Below, piece after piece: positions 7,634 through 16,366 of a stretch of DNA of 64,000 nt. Origin of the DNA: Paracoccus sp. C2R09 (GTDB taxonomy: Bacteria; Pseudomonadota; Alphaproteobacteria; Rhodobacterales; Rhodobacteraceae); the NCBI RefSeq assembly GCF_018860625.1, contig NZ_JAHKQB010000023.1, forward strand, positions 1 through 64,000, read 5' to 3'. The notes beneath the pieces were generated by a model. It searched no databases. It saw only the letters and a program-made list of their open reading frames with translations, and had not been told where the DNA came from. A program made the position numbers and the translations under genes. The first letter of the stretch is position 1; each line of letters begins with the position of its first letter.

Positions 7634-8667
7634 GGTCTGCGGAACTGGCCGGGGACCTTCTGCAGTCGCTGCCCGACGATACCCATGACGGTCCTTCCGG
7701 GCCCGCACTGGCGGCCGCCCTGCACGACAGCGGGCTGCTGGCCGATTGCATGTCGCTGGCGCATCACCCCGAAAATCCGCTGGACCTGCTGGACGCGCTG
7801 GTGCGGGTGGGCCATGCCAGCCTGCCCGCCGGGCGCATCTTCGAGGGTCACGTGAACGCGGTGAAGCTGTTGCAACTGCATGGCGGCCCGACCGATGCCG
7901 CCGCAAGGGGCGAGCTGCATGGCATCTGGGGGGCCGACGGTCCCGACCCCGTGCGGATCGAGGACGGGATGCTGCGCGGTCAGAAGCTGTTCGCCAGCGG
8001 TGCCGATGTGCTCGATCAGATCATCGTCACCGCCCGGTCCGACGAGGGACTGCACCTGCTGCTTCTGCCGCGCACGGCGCTGGCCGGACGGTTGTTCCCC
8101 GAGGAATGGCACATGTCGGGCATGAAATCGACTGCCTCGGGGCGCTGCGATCTGAACGGTGTGCCGCTTTCGGACGCGACCATGCTGGGCGATCCCGACT
8201 GCTATCTGGCCGAGCCGCATTTCCATGGCGGGGTCTGGCGCTATGCCGCCGTCCAGCTGGGCGCGATGCGTCGCCTGACCGCCATCACGACCGCGCAGCT
8301 GCGCCGCCGGGGGCAGATCGATGCGCCCCTGCAGGCGATGCGGCTGCACCGCATGATCACCGCCTGCGAGACGGCGCGCCTCTGGCTGGCGCAGGCGGCC
8401 TGCACCATCGAGCGCCCGCAGGCCAGTGCCGCGGATGCCCAGGCCTCGATCCTTGCGCGGCTGCGCACGGCCGAGGAAGCGGCCCAGCTGATGACCCTGG
8501 TGGATCAGGCCCTGGGTGCGGCATCCTTCGCCACCGGCCATCCTGCGGACCGCATCAGGCGGGACCTGGGGCTTTACCTGCGCCAGGCCAACCCGGACGG
8601 GCTGACGCTTGCATCGACGGCCCGTATCGCGGGCGATCCCGAACTGGAGGCAAGGTGGATCGGATGA
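7630..8667 (+). CDS. Acyl-CoA dehydrogenase-like protein
   Basis: 345 aa, with the middle and C-terminal architecture of the acyl-CoA dehydrogenase fold (GHASLPAGRIFEGHVNAVKL, then LFPEEWHMSGMKSTASGRCD as the FAD-contacting beta domain, then a helical C-terminus). It is shorter than usual (about 380) and the canonical catalytic glutamate is not obvious, so it may act on a non-CoA substrate as seen in some secondary pathways. Its ATG overlaps the GT2 stop (ATGA) and its own stop overlaps the next start, so it is tightly coupled to sugar-modifying enzymes. Confidence 0.75.
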   Translation: MRSAELAGDLLQSLPDDTHDGPSGPALAAALHDSGLLADCMSLAHHPENPLDLLDALVRVGHASLPAGRIFEGHVNAVKLLQLHGGPTDAAARGELHGIWGADGPDPVRIEDGMLRGQKLFASGADVLDQIIVTARSDEGLHLLLLPRTALAGRLFPEEWHMSGMKSTASGRCDLNGVPLSDATMLGDPDCYLAEPHFHGGVWRYAAVQLGAMRRLTAITTAQLRRRGQIDAPLQAMRLHRMITACETARLWLAQAACTIERPQASAADAQASILARLRTAEEAAQLMTLVDQALGAASFATGHPADRIRRDLGLYLRQANPDGLTLASTARIAGDPELEARWIG

Positions 8668-9353
8668 GCGGTTTTCTGGATCACATCGCCGTCGCCCCGA
8701 CCATCACCGTGGCCGAACTGGTGCAGGACCGCCCGCTGGTGGTCCTTGCCCCGCATCCCGATGACGAGACGCTCGGCTGCGGGGCGATCCTGTTCGATGC
8801 CGCGCGCATGGGAACCGCCTGCAGCATCATCTGCGTCACCGACGGGTCGGCCTCGCATCCCGGGTCGCGCGAATATCCCCCCGACCGGATTGCCCGCCTG
8901 CGCGAGGCGGAACTGCGCGCGGCCTGCGCCATTCTTGCGCCCGATGCCGATGTGACCTGGCTGGGATACCCGGACTGCCATGCGCCGCGCGATGCGGCGG
9001 CCGCCGAACGGATCGCGGCAATGATGCCCCCCCGCGCCATGCTTCTGGCCAGCTGGGGCGGCGATCCGCATATCGACCACGAAAGCTGCGCGGCGCTTGC
9101 CCGGCTGATCGCGGATCTTCGGCCCGACATCTTGCTGCGCTTTTATCCGATATGGGGTCGCTTCACCGATGCCACCGCCCCGGCGGTCCATCTGCGCACG
9201 ACCCCCGAGGCAGCCGCCGCCAAGGCCCGTGCCTTGGCCTGCCATCGCAGTCAGATGACGAAGATGATCGACGACGACCCCGACGGCTTCGTGATGAGCG
9301 AGGCGCACCAGCAGCATTTCCTGTCATACCCCGAGGTGATCCTTGCCCTGTGA
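8664..9353 (+). CDS. PIG-L family deacetylase
   Basis: 229-aa LmbE/PIG-L zinc enzyme that removes N-acetyl groups from GlcNAc-type sugars. The metal motif PHPDDE is at residues 30-35 (H31, D34), and the second histidine site is DPHIDH (H136, H139). The ATG at 8664 overlaps the previous stop. The 3' end overlaps the methyltransferase by 11 bases. With GT2 and a NodS-like methyltransferase next to it, deacetylation of a glycan or glycolipid built by this cassette is likely. Confidence 0.9.
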   Translation: MSGFLDHIAVAPTITVAELVQDRPLVVLAPHPDDETLGCGAILFDAARMGTACSIICVTDGSASHPGSREYPPDRIARLREAELRAACAILAPDADVTWLGYPDCHAPRDAAAAERIAAMMPPRAMLLASWGGDPHIDHESCAALARLIADLRPDILLRFYPIWGRFTDATAPAVHLRTTPEAAAAKARALACHRSQMTKMIDDDPDGFVMSEAHQQHFLSYPEVILAL

Positions 9354-9903
9354 AGAGGTTCTTGCGCATCTGACCGGTCTCTATGCTGCCAGCGACGATC
9401 CTTGGCAGCACCGAACCAGCGCCTATGAGGCGGCCAAATATGCCGCGACCCTGGACATCATCGGCCCCGGCCCCTTCGATCAGGCGTTGGAGATCGGTTG
9501 CGGAAACGGCACCCTGGCGGCCCTTCTGGCCCCGCGATGCGGTCATCTGACATTGATGGAATGCATTCCGGCGGCCATGGCCTCGGCCCGCATGGCGCTG
9601 GCCCCGCAATCCAACGTGACCTTCATCGAAGGTCAGGCACCTGCCGCCCTTCCCCCGCTGCGCCCGGACCTGGTTCTGCTATCCGAGGTTCTCTATTTCC
9701 TGACGCCCGAGGAAATCGGCGATCTGGGCGAATGGCTGCGGCGGCACGCAAGCGGCCGCATCATCGCTGTCAACTGGACCGGACCCACGGACGAACAGCT
9801 GGACGGCAATGCGGCGATCGACCTTCTTGCCGGCATCCTGGGTCAGCCCGCGACGCATCGACATGACGGATTTCGGATCGACATCTTCGACATGACGGGT
9901 TGA
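9343..9903 (+). CDS. SAM-dependent methyltransferase, NodS-like
   Basis: 186-aa class I methyltransferase. SAM motif I is ALEIGCGNGTLAALLA, motif II is around LVLLSEVLYFL. Size and pattern resemble NodS, which N-methylates the deacetylated sugar of Nod factors. The only sensible start is a TTG at 9343 inside the PIG-L gene, giving an 11-base overlap. Related organisms often fuse the PIG-L and methyltransferase parts, which fits this overlap (family knowledge). A hairpin follows the stop. Confidence 0.85.
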   Translation: MPCEEVLAHLTGLYAASDDPWQHRTSAYEAAKYAATLDIIGPGPFDQALEIGCGNGTLAALLAPRCGHLTLMECIPAAMASARMALAPQSNVTFIEGQAPAALPPLRPDLVLLSEVLYFLTPEEIGDLGEWLRRHASGRIIAVNWTGPTDEQLDGNAAIDLLAGILGQPATHRHDGFRIDIFDMTG

Positions 9904-9907
9904 AAAG

Positions 9908-9932
9908 CGGGGGCGGCGGATCATCGCCCCCG
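9908..9932. terminator. Hairpin between convergent units
   Basis: CGGGGGCG (9908-9915) pairs with CGCCCCCG (9925-9932). It sits between the methyltransferase stop (9903) and the convergent RND pump stop (9979). The following bases up to 9978 are GC-rich repeats without a gene. Confidence 0.5.
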
Positions 9933-9978
9933 GGCATCCTGCCCCAGGTGCCCCAGGGCGCCCAGGGCAGGGAAAGGT

Positions 9979-12900
9979 TCAAGCGGCCTCCAACTTGCGT
10001 TCCTTGCTGAACAGCACGAAGTAGAGCGTCGGCGCGGCGATCAGGGTCAGGATCGTCGCGAAGGCAAGCCCCCCCATGATCGTCACCGACATCGACGCGA
10101 AGAACGGATCCCACAGCAGGGGCACCATTCCCAGGATCGTCGTCGCCGCCGCCAGCACGACAGGCCGCAAGCGCGAGGTCGAGGCCTCGATGATGGCTTC
10201 GCGGAAGGGAACGCCCTCGCCACGGACCAGATCGATCTCTTCGACCAGGACGATGCCGTTCTTCAGAAGCATTCCCGACAGGGACAGCAGCCCCAGAAGC
10301 GCCGTGAACGAGAAGGGAAGCCCTGTCATCAGCAACCCGATGACCACGCCGTTCACCGCCATCGGCACCAGCAGCCAGACGATCAGCGGCTGACGCAACC
10401 GGCGGAACAGCAGGATCGAGATCAGGACCATGATCAGGATCGTCACGGGCAGCTGCCCGCCCAGGCTTTCCTGCGCTTCGGTGCTGTTCTCGTGTTCGCC
10501 GCCCCATTCCAGCGCATAGCCCCTGGGCATCGGCACCGCCTCGATCGCGCCGCGGATGGATGCGAAGACCGCCGAAGCGTTGGTGCCGCTTGGAAGCCCG
10601 GCCTCGACCGTGATGGTCGGCACCCGGTTCCTGCGCTGGATCAGCGTGTTGCGCGGTTCCCATTCCAGGTCGTCGATCAGCTGCTCCATCCGCAGGTAAT
10701 CGCCCGCCGCGCTGGAATAGATCAGCTGCTCGGTCAGGTCCGGCGTCTCGTCGAAGTCGCGGGTCCGCAGCCGGATGGGGATCTTGCGGTCATCCTCCTG
10801 ATAGGTCGCGACGGCCATGCCCTCGGTCGCCATCAGGCTGGCATCCGAGATATCTGCCCGGGTGATCCCCGCCGTCTGCGCCCGCTGCGTGGCATAGTTC
10901 GGGATCAGCACGGGTTCGTATTCCCGCCAGTCGGTGCGGATATCCATCAAGGGCGCATCCTGCGCCTTCATGGCATCCACCACCTGCCGGGCCAGGTCGC
11001 GCAGCACCTTCGGATCGCGCCCCGAGATGCGGGCCTCGATCGGGGCCCCGCCACCGGGACCGAAGGCCAGGCGTTCGGTCCGGAATTCGCCCGCAAGCAG
11101 CGCCTCGCGACCGAAGCGGTTCAGGTCGTCCAGCAGCATGGGGATCGCGTCCAGCGTGTCGGTCCGGACGATCAGGTGGCCATAGGTCGGCAGCGATTCC
11201 TCGGGGGTATAGGTCAGCATGAAGCGCGTGGCCCCGCCCCCGATGAAGCTGGCGACAGAGGTCACCTCGTCGCGTTCCAGCAGCCAATCCTCGGCCTTCT
11301 GCAGGTCGCGCGACACCTCGTGGATGTCGCTGCCCTGCGGCAGCTTGTAATGGGCATAGAAGATCGGCGTGCTGCTGTCGGGGAAGAACTGCTGGGGAAC
11401 CGAGGCGAAGCCCCGGAAGCAGAGCACGGTGACGACCACCAGCCCCGCCAAAAACAGCCAGCGGACATTCAGCGCCAGACCCAGCACCCGACGATAGGCG
11501 TTGAAGATCGGGCCCGAGTAGCCGTCATCGTCGCCCGTGCCGCGCTTGAAGACGTAATGCGCCAGAAGCGGCGTGACCGTCAGCGCAAGCACCCAGGACA
11601 GCAGTAGGGAGATGCCCACCACCGCGAACAACGAGAACATGAATTCGCCCGTGGCATCCGGCGACAATCCGATCCCCGCGAATGCCATGATGCCGATGAC
11701 GGTCGCCCCCAGCAGCGGCAGCTGGATGCGGCTTGCACCCTCGTCCGCGGCCTCGCGCGATGTCTGGCCGCCCTGCATCTTGATCTGCATGGCCTCGGCC
11801 ACCACGATCGAGTTGTCGACCAGCATCCCCATCGCGATGATCAGCGCCCCGAGCGAGATGCGCTCCATCTCGATCCCGCCGAGCGACATGAAGAAGAAGG
11901 TGCCCACGACGTTCAGGAACAGCGTTGCCCCCACGACCACCGCCGAACGCCACCCCATGAACACGGCCAGCACCGCCGCCACCAGGCCCACCGACATGGC
12001 GAGGTTCTTCAGGAACCCGTTCGAGGATTCGTCCACGACCACATGCTGCTGATAGATCGGGTTGAATTCGACCCCATAGGGCAGATCGGCGCGCAGCATC
12101 TCCAGCTTGGCATCGACCCGGTTGCCGATATCGACGATGTTCTCGGACGCGATCCCCGCCACGCCAAGGGTGAAGGCCTCTTGTCCGTTGAAGCGGATGA
12201 TCTGGCTGGGCGTATCCACGCGTCCGCGTTCCACGGCGGCGATATCCGTCAGCTGGACCGTGCTGTCGCCCAGGTTGATCGTCAGCTCGCGCAGCGCATC
12301 GACACTGTCGGCGCCGCGCGGGACGTCCAGCTGGAACCGCTTGCCGTCATCGCCAAGTGAACCGGCGGACGAGATCTGCGCGGCCGCCGCGATCTGCTGG
12401 GTCAGCGCATCCGGCGGCACGTTCAGGTTCGACGCGATGGCCATGTCGGGCATGACATAGACCGCCTCTTCGGGCAGGCCCGCGATGGACACGTCCGACA
12501 CGCCCTCGACGGTCAGGATCTCTCGGCGGAGATAGCTGGAGATGTCGTGGATCTCGGCATCCGAGAAGCCGGGCGTGGTGACCGCGAAATAGATCCCGAA
12601 GACATCGCCGAAATCGTCGTTCACGATGGGCTGCCCCGCCCCGTCGGGCAGCTGCGCCGAGGCATCGGCGACACGGTTGCGCAATTCGTCCCAAACCTGC
12701 GGCAGTTCGGATCCGTCCACCGTCGGCAGGATCTCGACGTCGATCCGCGACACCCCGGGCTTGTTCGACGATGTGACGGTGTCCAGAACGCCCATCTGCT
12801 GGATCGCGGATTCCAGCGGTTCGGTCACCTCGCGCGAGACCTGCGCCGCAGATGCGCCGGGATAGCTGGTCAGCACGACCGCGGTCTTGATGGTGAAGGC

Positions 12901-13014
12901 CGGGTCCTCCAGCCGTCCCACGGTCAGATAGCCCCAGAGCCCCCCGCCCAGACAGCCGATGATGACCAGCCATGTGATCAGCGATGCCTCGATCGCCTTG
13001 CGTGCAAGATTCAC
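9979..13014 (-). CDS. RND efflux pump inner-membrane transporter
   Basis: 1011-aa RND permease of the AcrB/MexB superfamily: 12 membrane segments and two large periplasmic loops. The first helix (residues 10-30) is followed by RLEDPAFTIKTAVVLTSYPGASA, typical of the pump family. The TM4 proton-relay region reads GMLVDNSIVVAEA, one Asp followed by Asn instead of the Asp-Asp of AcrB, a known variant. The start is a GTG at 13014 overlapping the adaptor stop (GTGA). It is the last gene of a hydrolase-adaptor-pump operon. No TolC-type gene is in the operon. Confidence 0.93.
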   Translation of the reverse strand: MNLARKAIEASLITWLVIIGCLGGGLWGYLTVGRLEDPAFTIKTAVVLTSYPGASAAQVSREVTEPLESAIQQMGVLDTVTSSNKPGVSRIDVEILPTVDGSELPQVWDELRNRVADASAQLPDGAGQPIVNDDFGDVFGIYFAVTTPGFSDAEIHDISSYLRREILTVEGVSDVSIAGLPEEAVYVMPDMAIASNLNVPPDALTQQIAAAAQISSAGSLGDDGKRFQLDVPRGADSVDALRELTINLGDSTVQLTDIAAVERGRVDTPSQIIRFNGQEAFTLGVAGIASENIVDIGNRVDAKLEMLRADLPYGVEFNPIYQQHVVVDESSNGFLKNLAMSVGLVAAVLAVFMGWRSAVVVGATLFLNVVGTFFFMSLGGIEMERISLGALIIAMGMLVDNSIVVAEAMQIKMQGGQTSREAADEGASRIQLPLLGATVIGIMAFAGIGLSPDATGEFMFSLFAVVGISLLLSWVLALTVTPLLAHYVFKRGTGDDDGYSGPIFNAYRRVLGLALNVRWLFLAGLVVVTVLCFRGFASVPQQFFPDSSTPIFYAHYKLPQGSDIHEVSRDLQKAEDWLLERDEVTSVASFIGGGATRFMLTYTPEESLPTYGHLIVRTDTLDAIPMLLDDLNRFGREALLAGEFRTERLAFGPGGGAPIEARISGRDPKVLRDLARQVVDAMKAQDAPLMDIRTDWREYEPVLIPNYATQRAQTAGITRADISDASLMATEGMAVATYQEDDRKIPIRLRTRDFDETPDLTEQLIYSSAAGDYLRMEQLIDDLEWEPRNTLIQRRNRVPTITVEAGLPSGTNASAVFASIRGAIEAVPMPRGYALEWGGEHENSTEAQESLGGQLPVTILIMVLISILLFRRLRQPLIVWLLVPMAVNGVVIGLLMTGLPFSFTALLGLLSLSGMLLKNGIVLVEEIDLVRGEGVPFREAIIEASTSRLRPVVLAAATTILGMVPLLWDPFFASMSVTIMGGLAFATILTLIAAPTLYFVLFSKERKLEAA

Positions 13015-14096
13015 GGCTGCCCCCCGTCATTCGACAGGCCCGAGAAGCGGCGGACGCGGTCGCCATCCGAGAGCATGGACGCCCCCGATGCGACGATGGT
13101 CGTCCCTGCATCCGGCCCTTCCGTCATGCGGAAATCGGTGCCCGTCGCAGGCTCGATGGCCACGTCCCGTGCAGTCACGGTGCCGGTATCGGCATCCCCT
13201 TCGTCGGGGGTGAAGACCATGACCTGCGCCGTCCCGTCGGGCGCAAAGCTCAGTGCGCTTGCCGGCAGGATCAGCACGCCCTTGTCGTCGGCGCGGCGGA
13301 TCTCGGTCAGGACCGTGGCCGAGGAACCGGGCAGCAGGTAATCCGGGGCCTCGGTCGTCAGCGCGAAGGAGACGCGATAGCTCTGACCGACCTCGCTCGC
13401 CTCGGCGGCCAGCTCGCGGAATTCCAGCGGATAGAGCGGGCCGTCATGCGCAAGCTGCGCGCTGGCGGTGAATTCGGGTTGCCCGCCGAACTGGCGGAAC
13501 AGGATCTCGGGCGCCTTGATCTCGATCTGGATCTCGCTCATGTCATGGGCCCGGACGATGGGTTCGCCCGCGGCGACCGTGGCAAAGCGATCCGCCAGCC
13601 GCTGCGAGATCAGCGCATCGAAGGGCGCATGCAGCGTCGCGTCGTCCAGGTTGTCCAGCGCATCGTCATAGCCCACCTGCGCCACGTCGCGCGCGGTCTC
13701 GGCATTCTCGATATCGGCCTGGGGCACGATGCGGGGGCCCAGTTCGCTGACCCGGTCCAGCTGGCGTTCGGCCTGGTTCAGCTGGGCGCGGGCTTCGCGC
13801 ACGGCCCGCTCGAATGGCGCGGTGTCCAGCTTGCCCAGAATGTCGCCCTGCTGGACGAACTCGCCCTCACGGACGGGCAGATCCTCGATCTGGCCCCCTG
13901 CGCGAAAGGACAGATCGACGGTATTGCGCGCCGTGATGCGGCCGAAGAAGCGGCGGTTCACCACGTCGGCCGACCGTTCCAGCACCATCAGCTTGGCGGG
14001 GCGCAGGTTCTCGTCGGATTGGTCACCCTGCGCGGCGGCGCGGGTGGCGGAAATGGCCGTCAGAAGGCACAGGGCGATGGCGGTCAGGGATCTCAT
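13011..14096 (-). CDS. RND efflux periplasmic adaptor (HlyD/AcrA type)
   Basis: Membrane-fusion protein linking the pump to an outer-membrane channel. From the ATG at 14096 it has a Sec signal peptide (RSLTAIALCLLTAISATRAAA). Next come the barrel-sandwich halves around a coiled coil (ARAQLNQAERQLDRVSELG; AETARDVAQVGYDDALDNL) and the beta-barrel domain. In-frame ATGs at 14123 and 14183 could lengthen the n-region; 14096 gives the most typical signal. The stop overlaps the pump start. Confidence 0.9.
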   Translation of the reverse strand: MRSLTAIALCLLTAISATRAAAQGDQSDENLRPAKLMVLERSADVVNRRFFGRITARNTVDLSFRAGGQIEDLPVREGEFVQQGDILGKLDTAPFERAVREARAQLNQAERQLDRVSELGPRIVPQADIENAETARDVAQVGYDDALDNLDDATLHAPFDALISQRLADRFATVAAGEPIVRAHDMSEIQIEIKAPEILFRQFGGQPEFTASAQLAHDGPLYPLEFRELAAEASEVGQSYRVSFALTTEAPDYLLPGSSATVLTEIRRADDKGVLILPASALSFAPDGTAQVMVFTPDEGDADTGTVTARDVAIEPATGTDFRMTEGPDAGTTIVASGASMLSDGDRVRRFSGLSNDGGQP

Positions 14097-14204
14097 GGAA
14101 AACCTTGGTTTCTTGGCAGGCATGCAGCCCAGGGTGGAGAGGTGTCGTTCAGCCATGGGCCGAAGGGTCGCTTTCATCTTCATGGTTCACTGGCGGGCGG
14201 TCGG

Positions 14205-15536
14205 TCATTGCCCCGTGGCGGTCAGGACCGTGCCGCCCAGGTTGCCGGCCACATCGTCGATCCGGGCGCCCAGATCGTCGCGCCCCGCATCGCTGATCAG
14301 GGCAGCCGGCAGCGCACCCGCGGCGCCGACCGTCGAACCGACGGTGCGCAGCGTTCCGACCGCGGTGGCCTGCAGCGTTTCGCCGATGCCGGGGCTGCCC
14401 TCCGACAGCGTCTGCCCTTCGGCCAGCCGTCGCCCGATGATCTGCACCGCGGCGGGACTATTGGCAAAGCGGCTGTGGTTCAGGGGATCGTTCGATTTCA
14501 GCTTGCTCAGATCGATGACCGTCACGCCCCGATCCTCGATCGCGGCAAGGATCCCCGGCTTCTGCAGGTCCAGCTGCCCCAACCGCGTGACACCGCCCGC
14601 AAGCCTGCGCGACGCCAGAAGCGCCCGGTCGTCGACCGATGTGAAGATCGTGATCCGCGTGCGTTCGGTATCGATGTCGCGCAGCTGCTGCATGAACACG
14701 TCGATGTCGATATCGGGCGAGGCCAGCACCACGTTGGCGATCTTGGGCGACAGCCCGCCATTTCGCAGCGCCGACTGGTGCAGCGCCTCCATCGTCAGCC
14801 AGGCACCCATGGAATGGGCCATGATCGTGATGCTGCCGACCTCGGGGGCGGTGGCGGCGACGTCGATGGAACGCTCCAGCGCCCCCCGAGAGAAATTCGC
14901 GCTTTCGCGATCATAAAGGTAATCGAAGACGGACCCCCGCGACGGCCAGGTGAACAGGACGGGCGCGGCCTCGATCCCTGCATCATGGACCAGCTGCGCG
15001 AAGCGATAGACGGCTTCCTCGTGACGGGTGTTGAAGCCGTGGACGAAGACCAGCAGATCGTCCCCGCCATCGGGCTGCGCATGCCGGAACCAGCCCCCGG
15101 CCTGATCCTCGGTCAGCAGCTGCCTTCCGACGACCACGAATTCGCGCGACGGATCCGCGGCCCCCTGCGTCGGATAGATCAGCTGCCCGGGCTCACGGCT
15201 GCCCGGGGGCGGCACCGACACGAGGACGTTGTCGAAGGACACCCCCTGCCCCCGCGCGTCCGAAAACCCGACGCCGGGCCGCGTGCTGGGGGCGCGGGTC
15301 GTGACGGTCAGCATGTCCACGATGGTGGCACCCGGCACGGTGCGGCCGGTGGGCGCCAGCGTCCCGCTCGGGCGGTCGGCGCAGGCGGCAGCCGTCATGA
15401 CCGCGCCGAACGCGATCGCCCGTGCCAGACCGCGCCGACACGAAAGGTTGCGAATACCCGACATTTCCAAGCCGGGACGGGCGCGGTAGGGAACGGATCG
15501 AAACCGATACCGCGATATGAGCCGAGCCATCGCCAT
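14205..15536 (-). CDS. Alpha/beta hydrolase (DUF900 type), probable lipoprotein
   Basis: 443 aa. An N-terminal hydrophobic stretch ends in TAAACADRP, a loose lipobox, so a membrane-anchored periplasmic protein is likely. The hydrolase core has LLVFVHGFNTRHEEAVYRFA (oxyanion-hole HGF) and the nucleophile elbow MAHSMGAW, matching the DUF900 hydrolase family. AAG AGG precedes the first ATG at 15536; an internal ATG at 15464 would give a shorter, more normal signal. First gene before the RND adaptor and opposite TetR, so it is likely co-induced with efflux. Confidence 0.82.
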   Translation of the reverse strand: MAMARLISRYRFRSVPYRARPGLEMSGIRNLSCRRGLARAIAFGAVMTAAACADRPSGTLAPTGRTVPGATIVDMLTVTTRAPSTRPGVGFSDARGQGVSFDNVLVSVPPPGSREPGQLIYPTQGAADPSREFVVVGRQLLTEDQAGGWFRHAQPDGGDDLLVFVHGFNTRHEEAVYRFAQLVHDAGIEAAPVLFTWPSRGSVFDYLYDRESANFSRGALERSIDVAATAPEVGSITIMAHSMGAWLTMEALHQSALRNGGLSPKIANVVLASPDIDIDVFMQQLRDIDTERTRITIFTSVDDRALLASRRLAGGVTRLGQLDLQKPGILAAIEDRGVTVIDLSKLKSNDPLNHSRFANSPAAVQIIGRRLAEGQTLSEGSPGIGETLQATAVGTLRTVGSTVGAAGALPAALISDAGRDDLGARIDDVAGNLGGTVLTATGQ

Positions 15537-15583
15537 GGAGCCTCTTGTTTTGATCCGGTCCTACGGACAGCTTATGAACTTGT

Positions 15584-15613
15584 CATTTACGGAACCCGCG
15601 CGTTCCGTAAATG
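15584..15613. promoter_or_regulatory. Perfect 12-6-12 palindrome, probable TetR operator
   Basis: CATTTACGGAAC (15584-15595) and its exact reverse complement GTTCCGTAAATG (15602-15613) flank a 6-base spacer. The site lies in the 111-bp divergent region between the hydrolase-adaptor-pump operon and the tetR gene. This is the typical position and size for the operator of an autoregulated TetR repressor. Confidence 0.75.
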
Positions 15614-15647
15614 CCTTACAAGCGTTCGCGCAGAAGGGAAAGCCGGA

Positions 15648-16289
15648 ATGAGACTGCAGCCAAGGGTCTGCCGCACGCGCGGGCGCCCCCCATCGGCCGA
15701 GGCCACCGAACGCATCGTCGAGGCTGCGACCTGCCTGTTCCTGTCCAAGGGTTATGCCGCCACCTCGATGCAGGACGTGGCACGGCAGTTCGGCGGGTCC
15801 AAGCAGACGATCTATGCGCGCTTTCCCGACAAGAAGGCCCTGGCCGAGGCGGTTGTCGCGACATTCACCGAACGCAAGCTGCATGTCCCGCGCCAGTTGG
15901 GCCCCGGACGCGGTCCCGCGCACGAGACGCTGAACACGCTGGCGCTGGCCACCCTCGAATCCGCGCTCGATCGCGAAGCCATCATGTTGCTGCGCCTGGT
16001 GATCTCCGAGAACGAGCAGGTCCCCGAACTGGCCGATATCGTCCAGCGCAGGCTGAAACTGGCCGGGCTGGAGATGATCACCGACGTGATGCGACGGCTG
16101 GTCGCCGAAGGTCAGCTGGAGGGTCCGCCCGACACGCTTGCGCAGCAGTTCTGCGATCTGGTGATGATGCAGCATGTCTGGGATGCGCTGATCGCGTCAT
16201 CCCCCGCCGCCGTGACGCCCGACGTGATCGCCAGGGTGCAGGGCTCTGTCGCGTTCTTCCTCAGGGCCGCCGAACCGCGCAGGCGCTGA
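15648..16289 (+). CDS. TetR/AcrR-family regulator
   Basis: 213 aa. The N-terminal HTH covers about residues 18-62 (TERIVEAATCLFLSKGYAAT, then SMQDVARQFGGSKQTIYARF). The C-terminal ligand domain is the TetR_C AefR-like type with LRLVISENEQVPEL. The ATG at 15648 follows AAGGGA. It is divergent from the RND efflux operon with a strong palindrome between them, so it is inferred to repress the operon and itself until a pump substrate binds. Confidence 0.92.
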   Translation: MRLQPRVCRTRGRPPSAEATERIVEAATCLFLSKGYAATSMQDVARQFGGSKQTIYARFPDKKALAEAVVATFTERKLHVPRQLGPGRGPAHETLNTLALATLESALDREAIMLLRLVISENEQVPELADIVQRRLKLAGLEMITDVMRRLVAEGQLEGPPDTLAQQFCDLVMMQHVWDALIASSPAAVTPDVIARVQGSVAFFLRAAEPRRR

Positions 16290-16366
16290 GGCGTCGGGAT
16301 CGGCAGATCCGTTGCGCCTCGCGCCCCCGGTCGCTAGCCTGAGGCGAACAGGCCAGGAGCAGCGCG

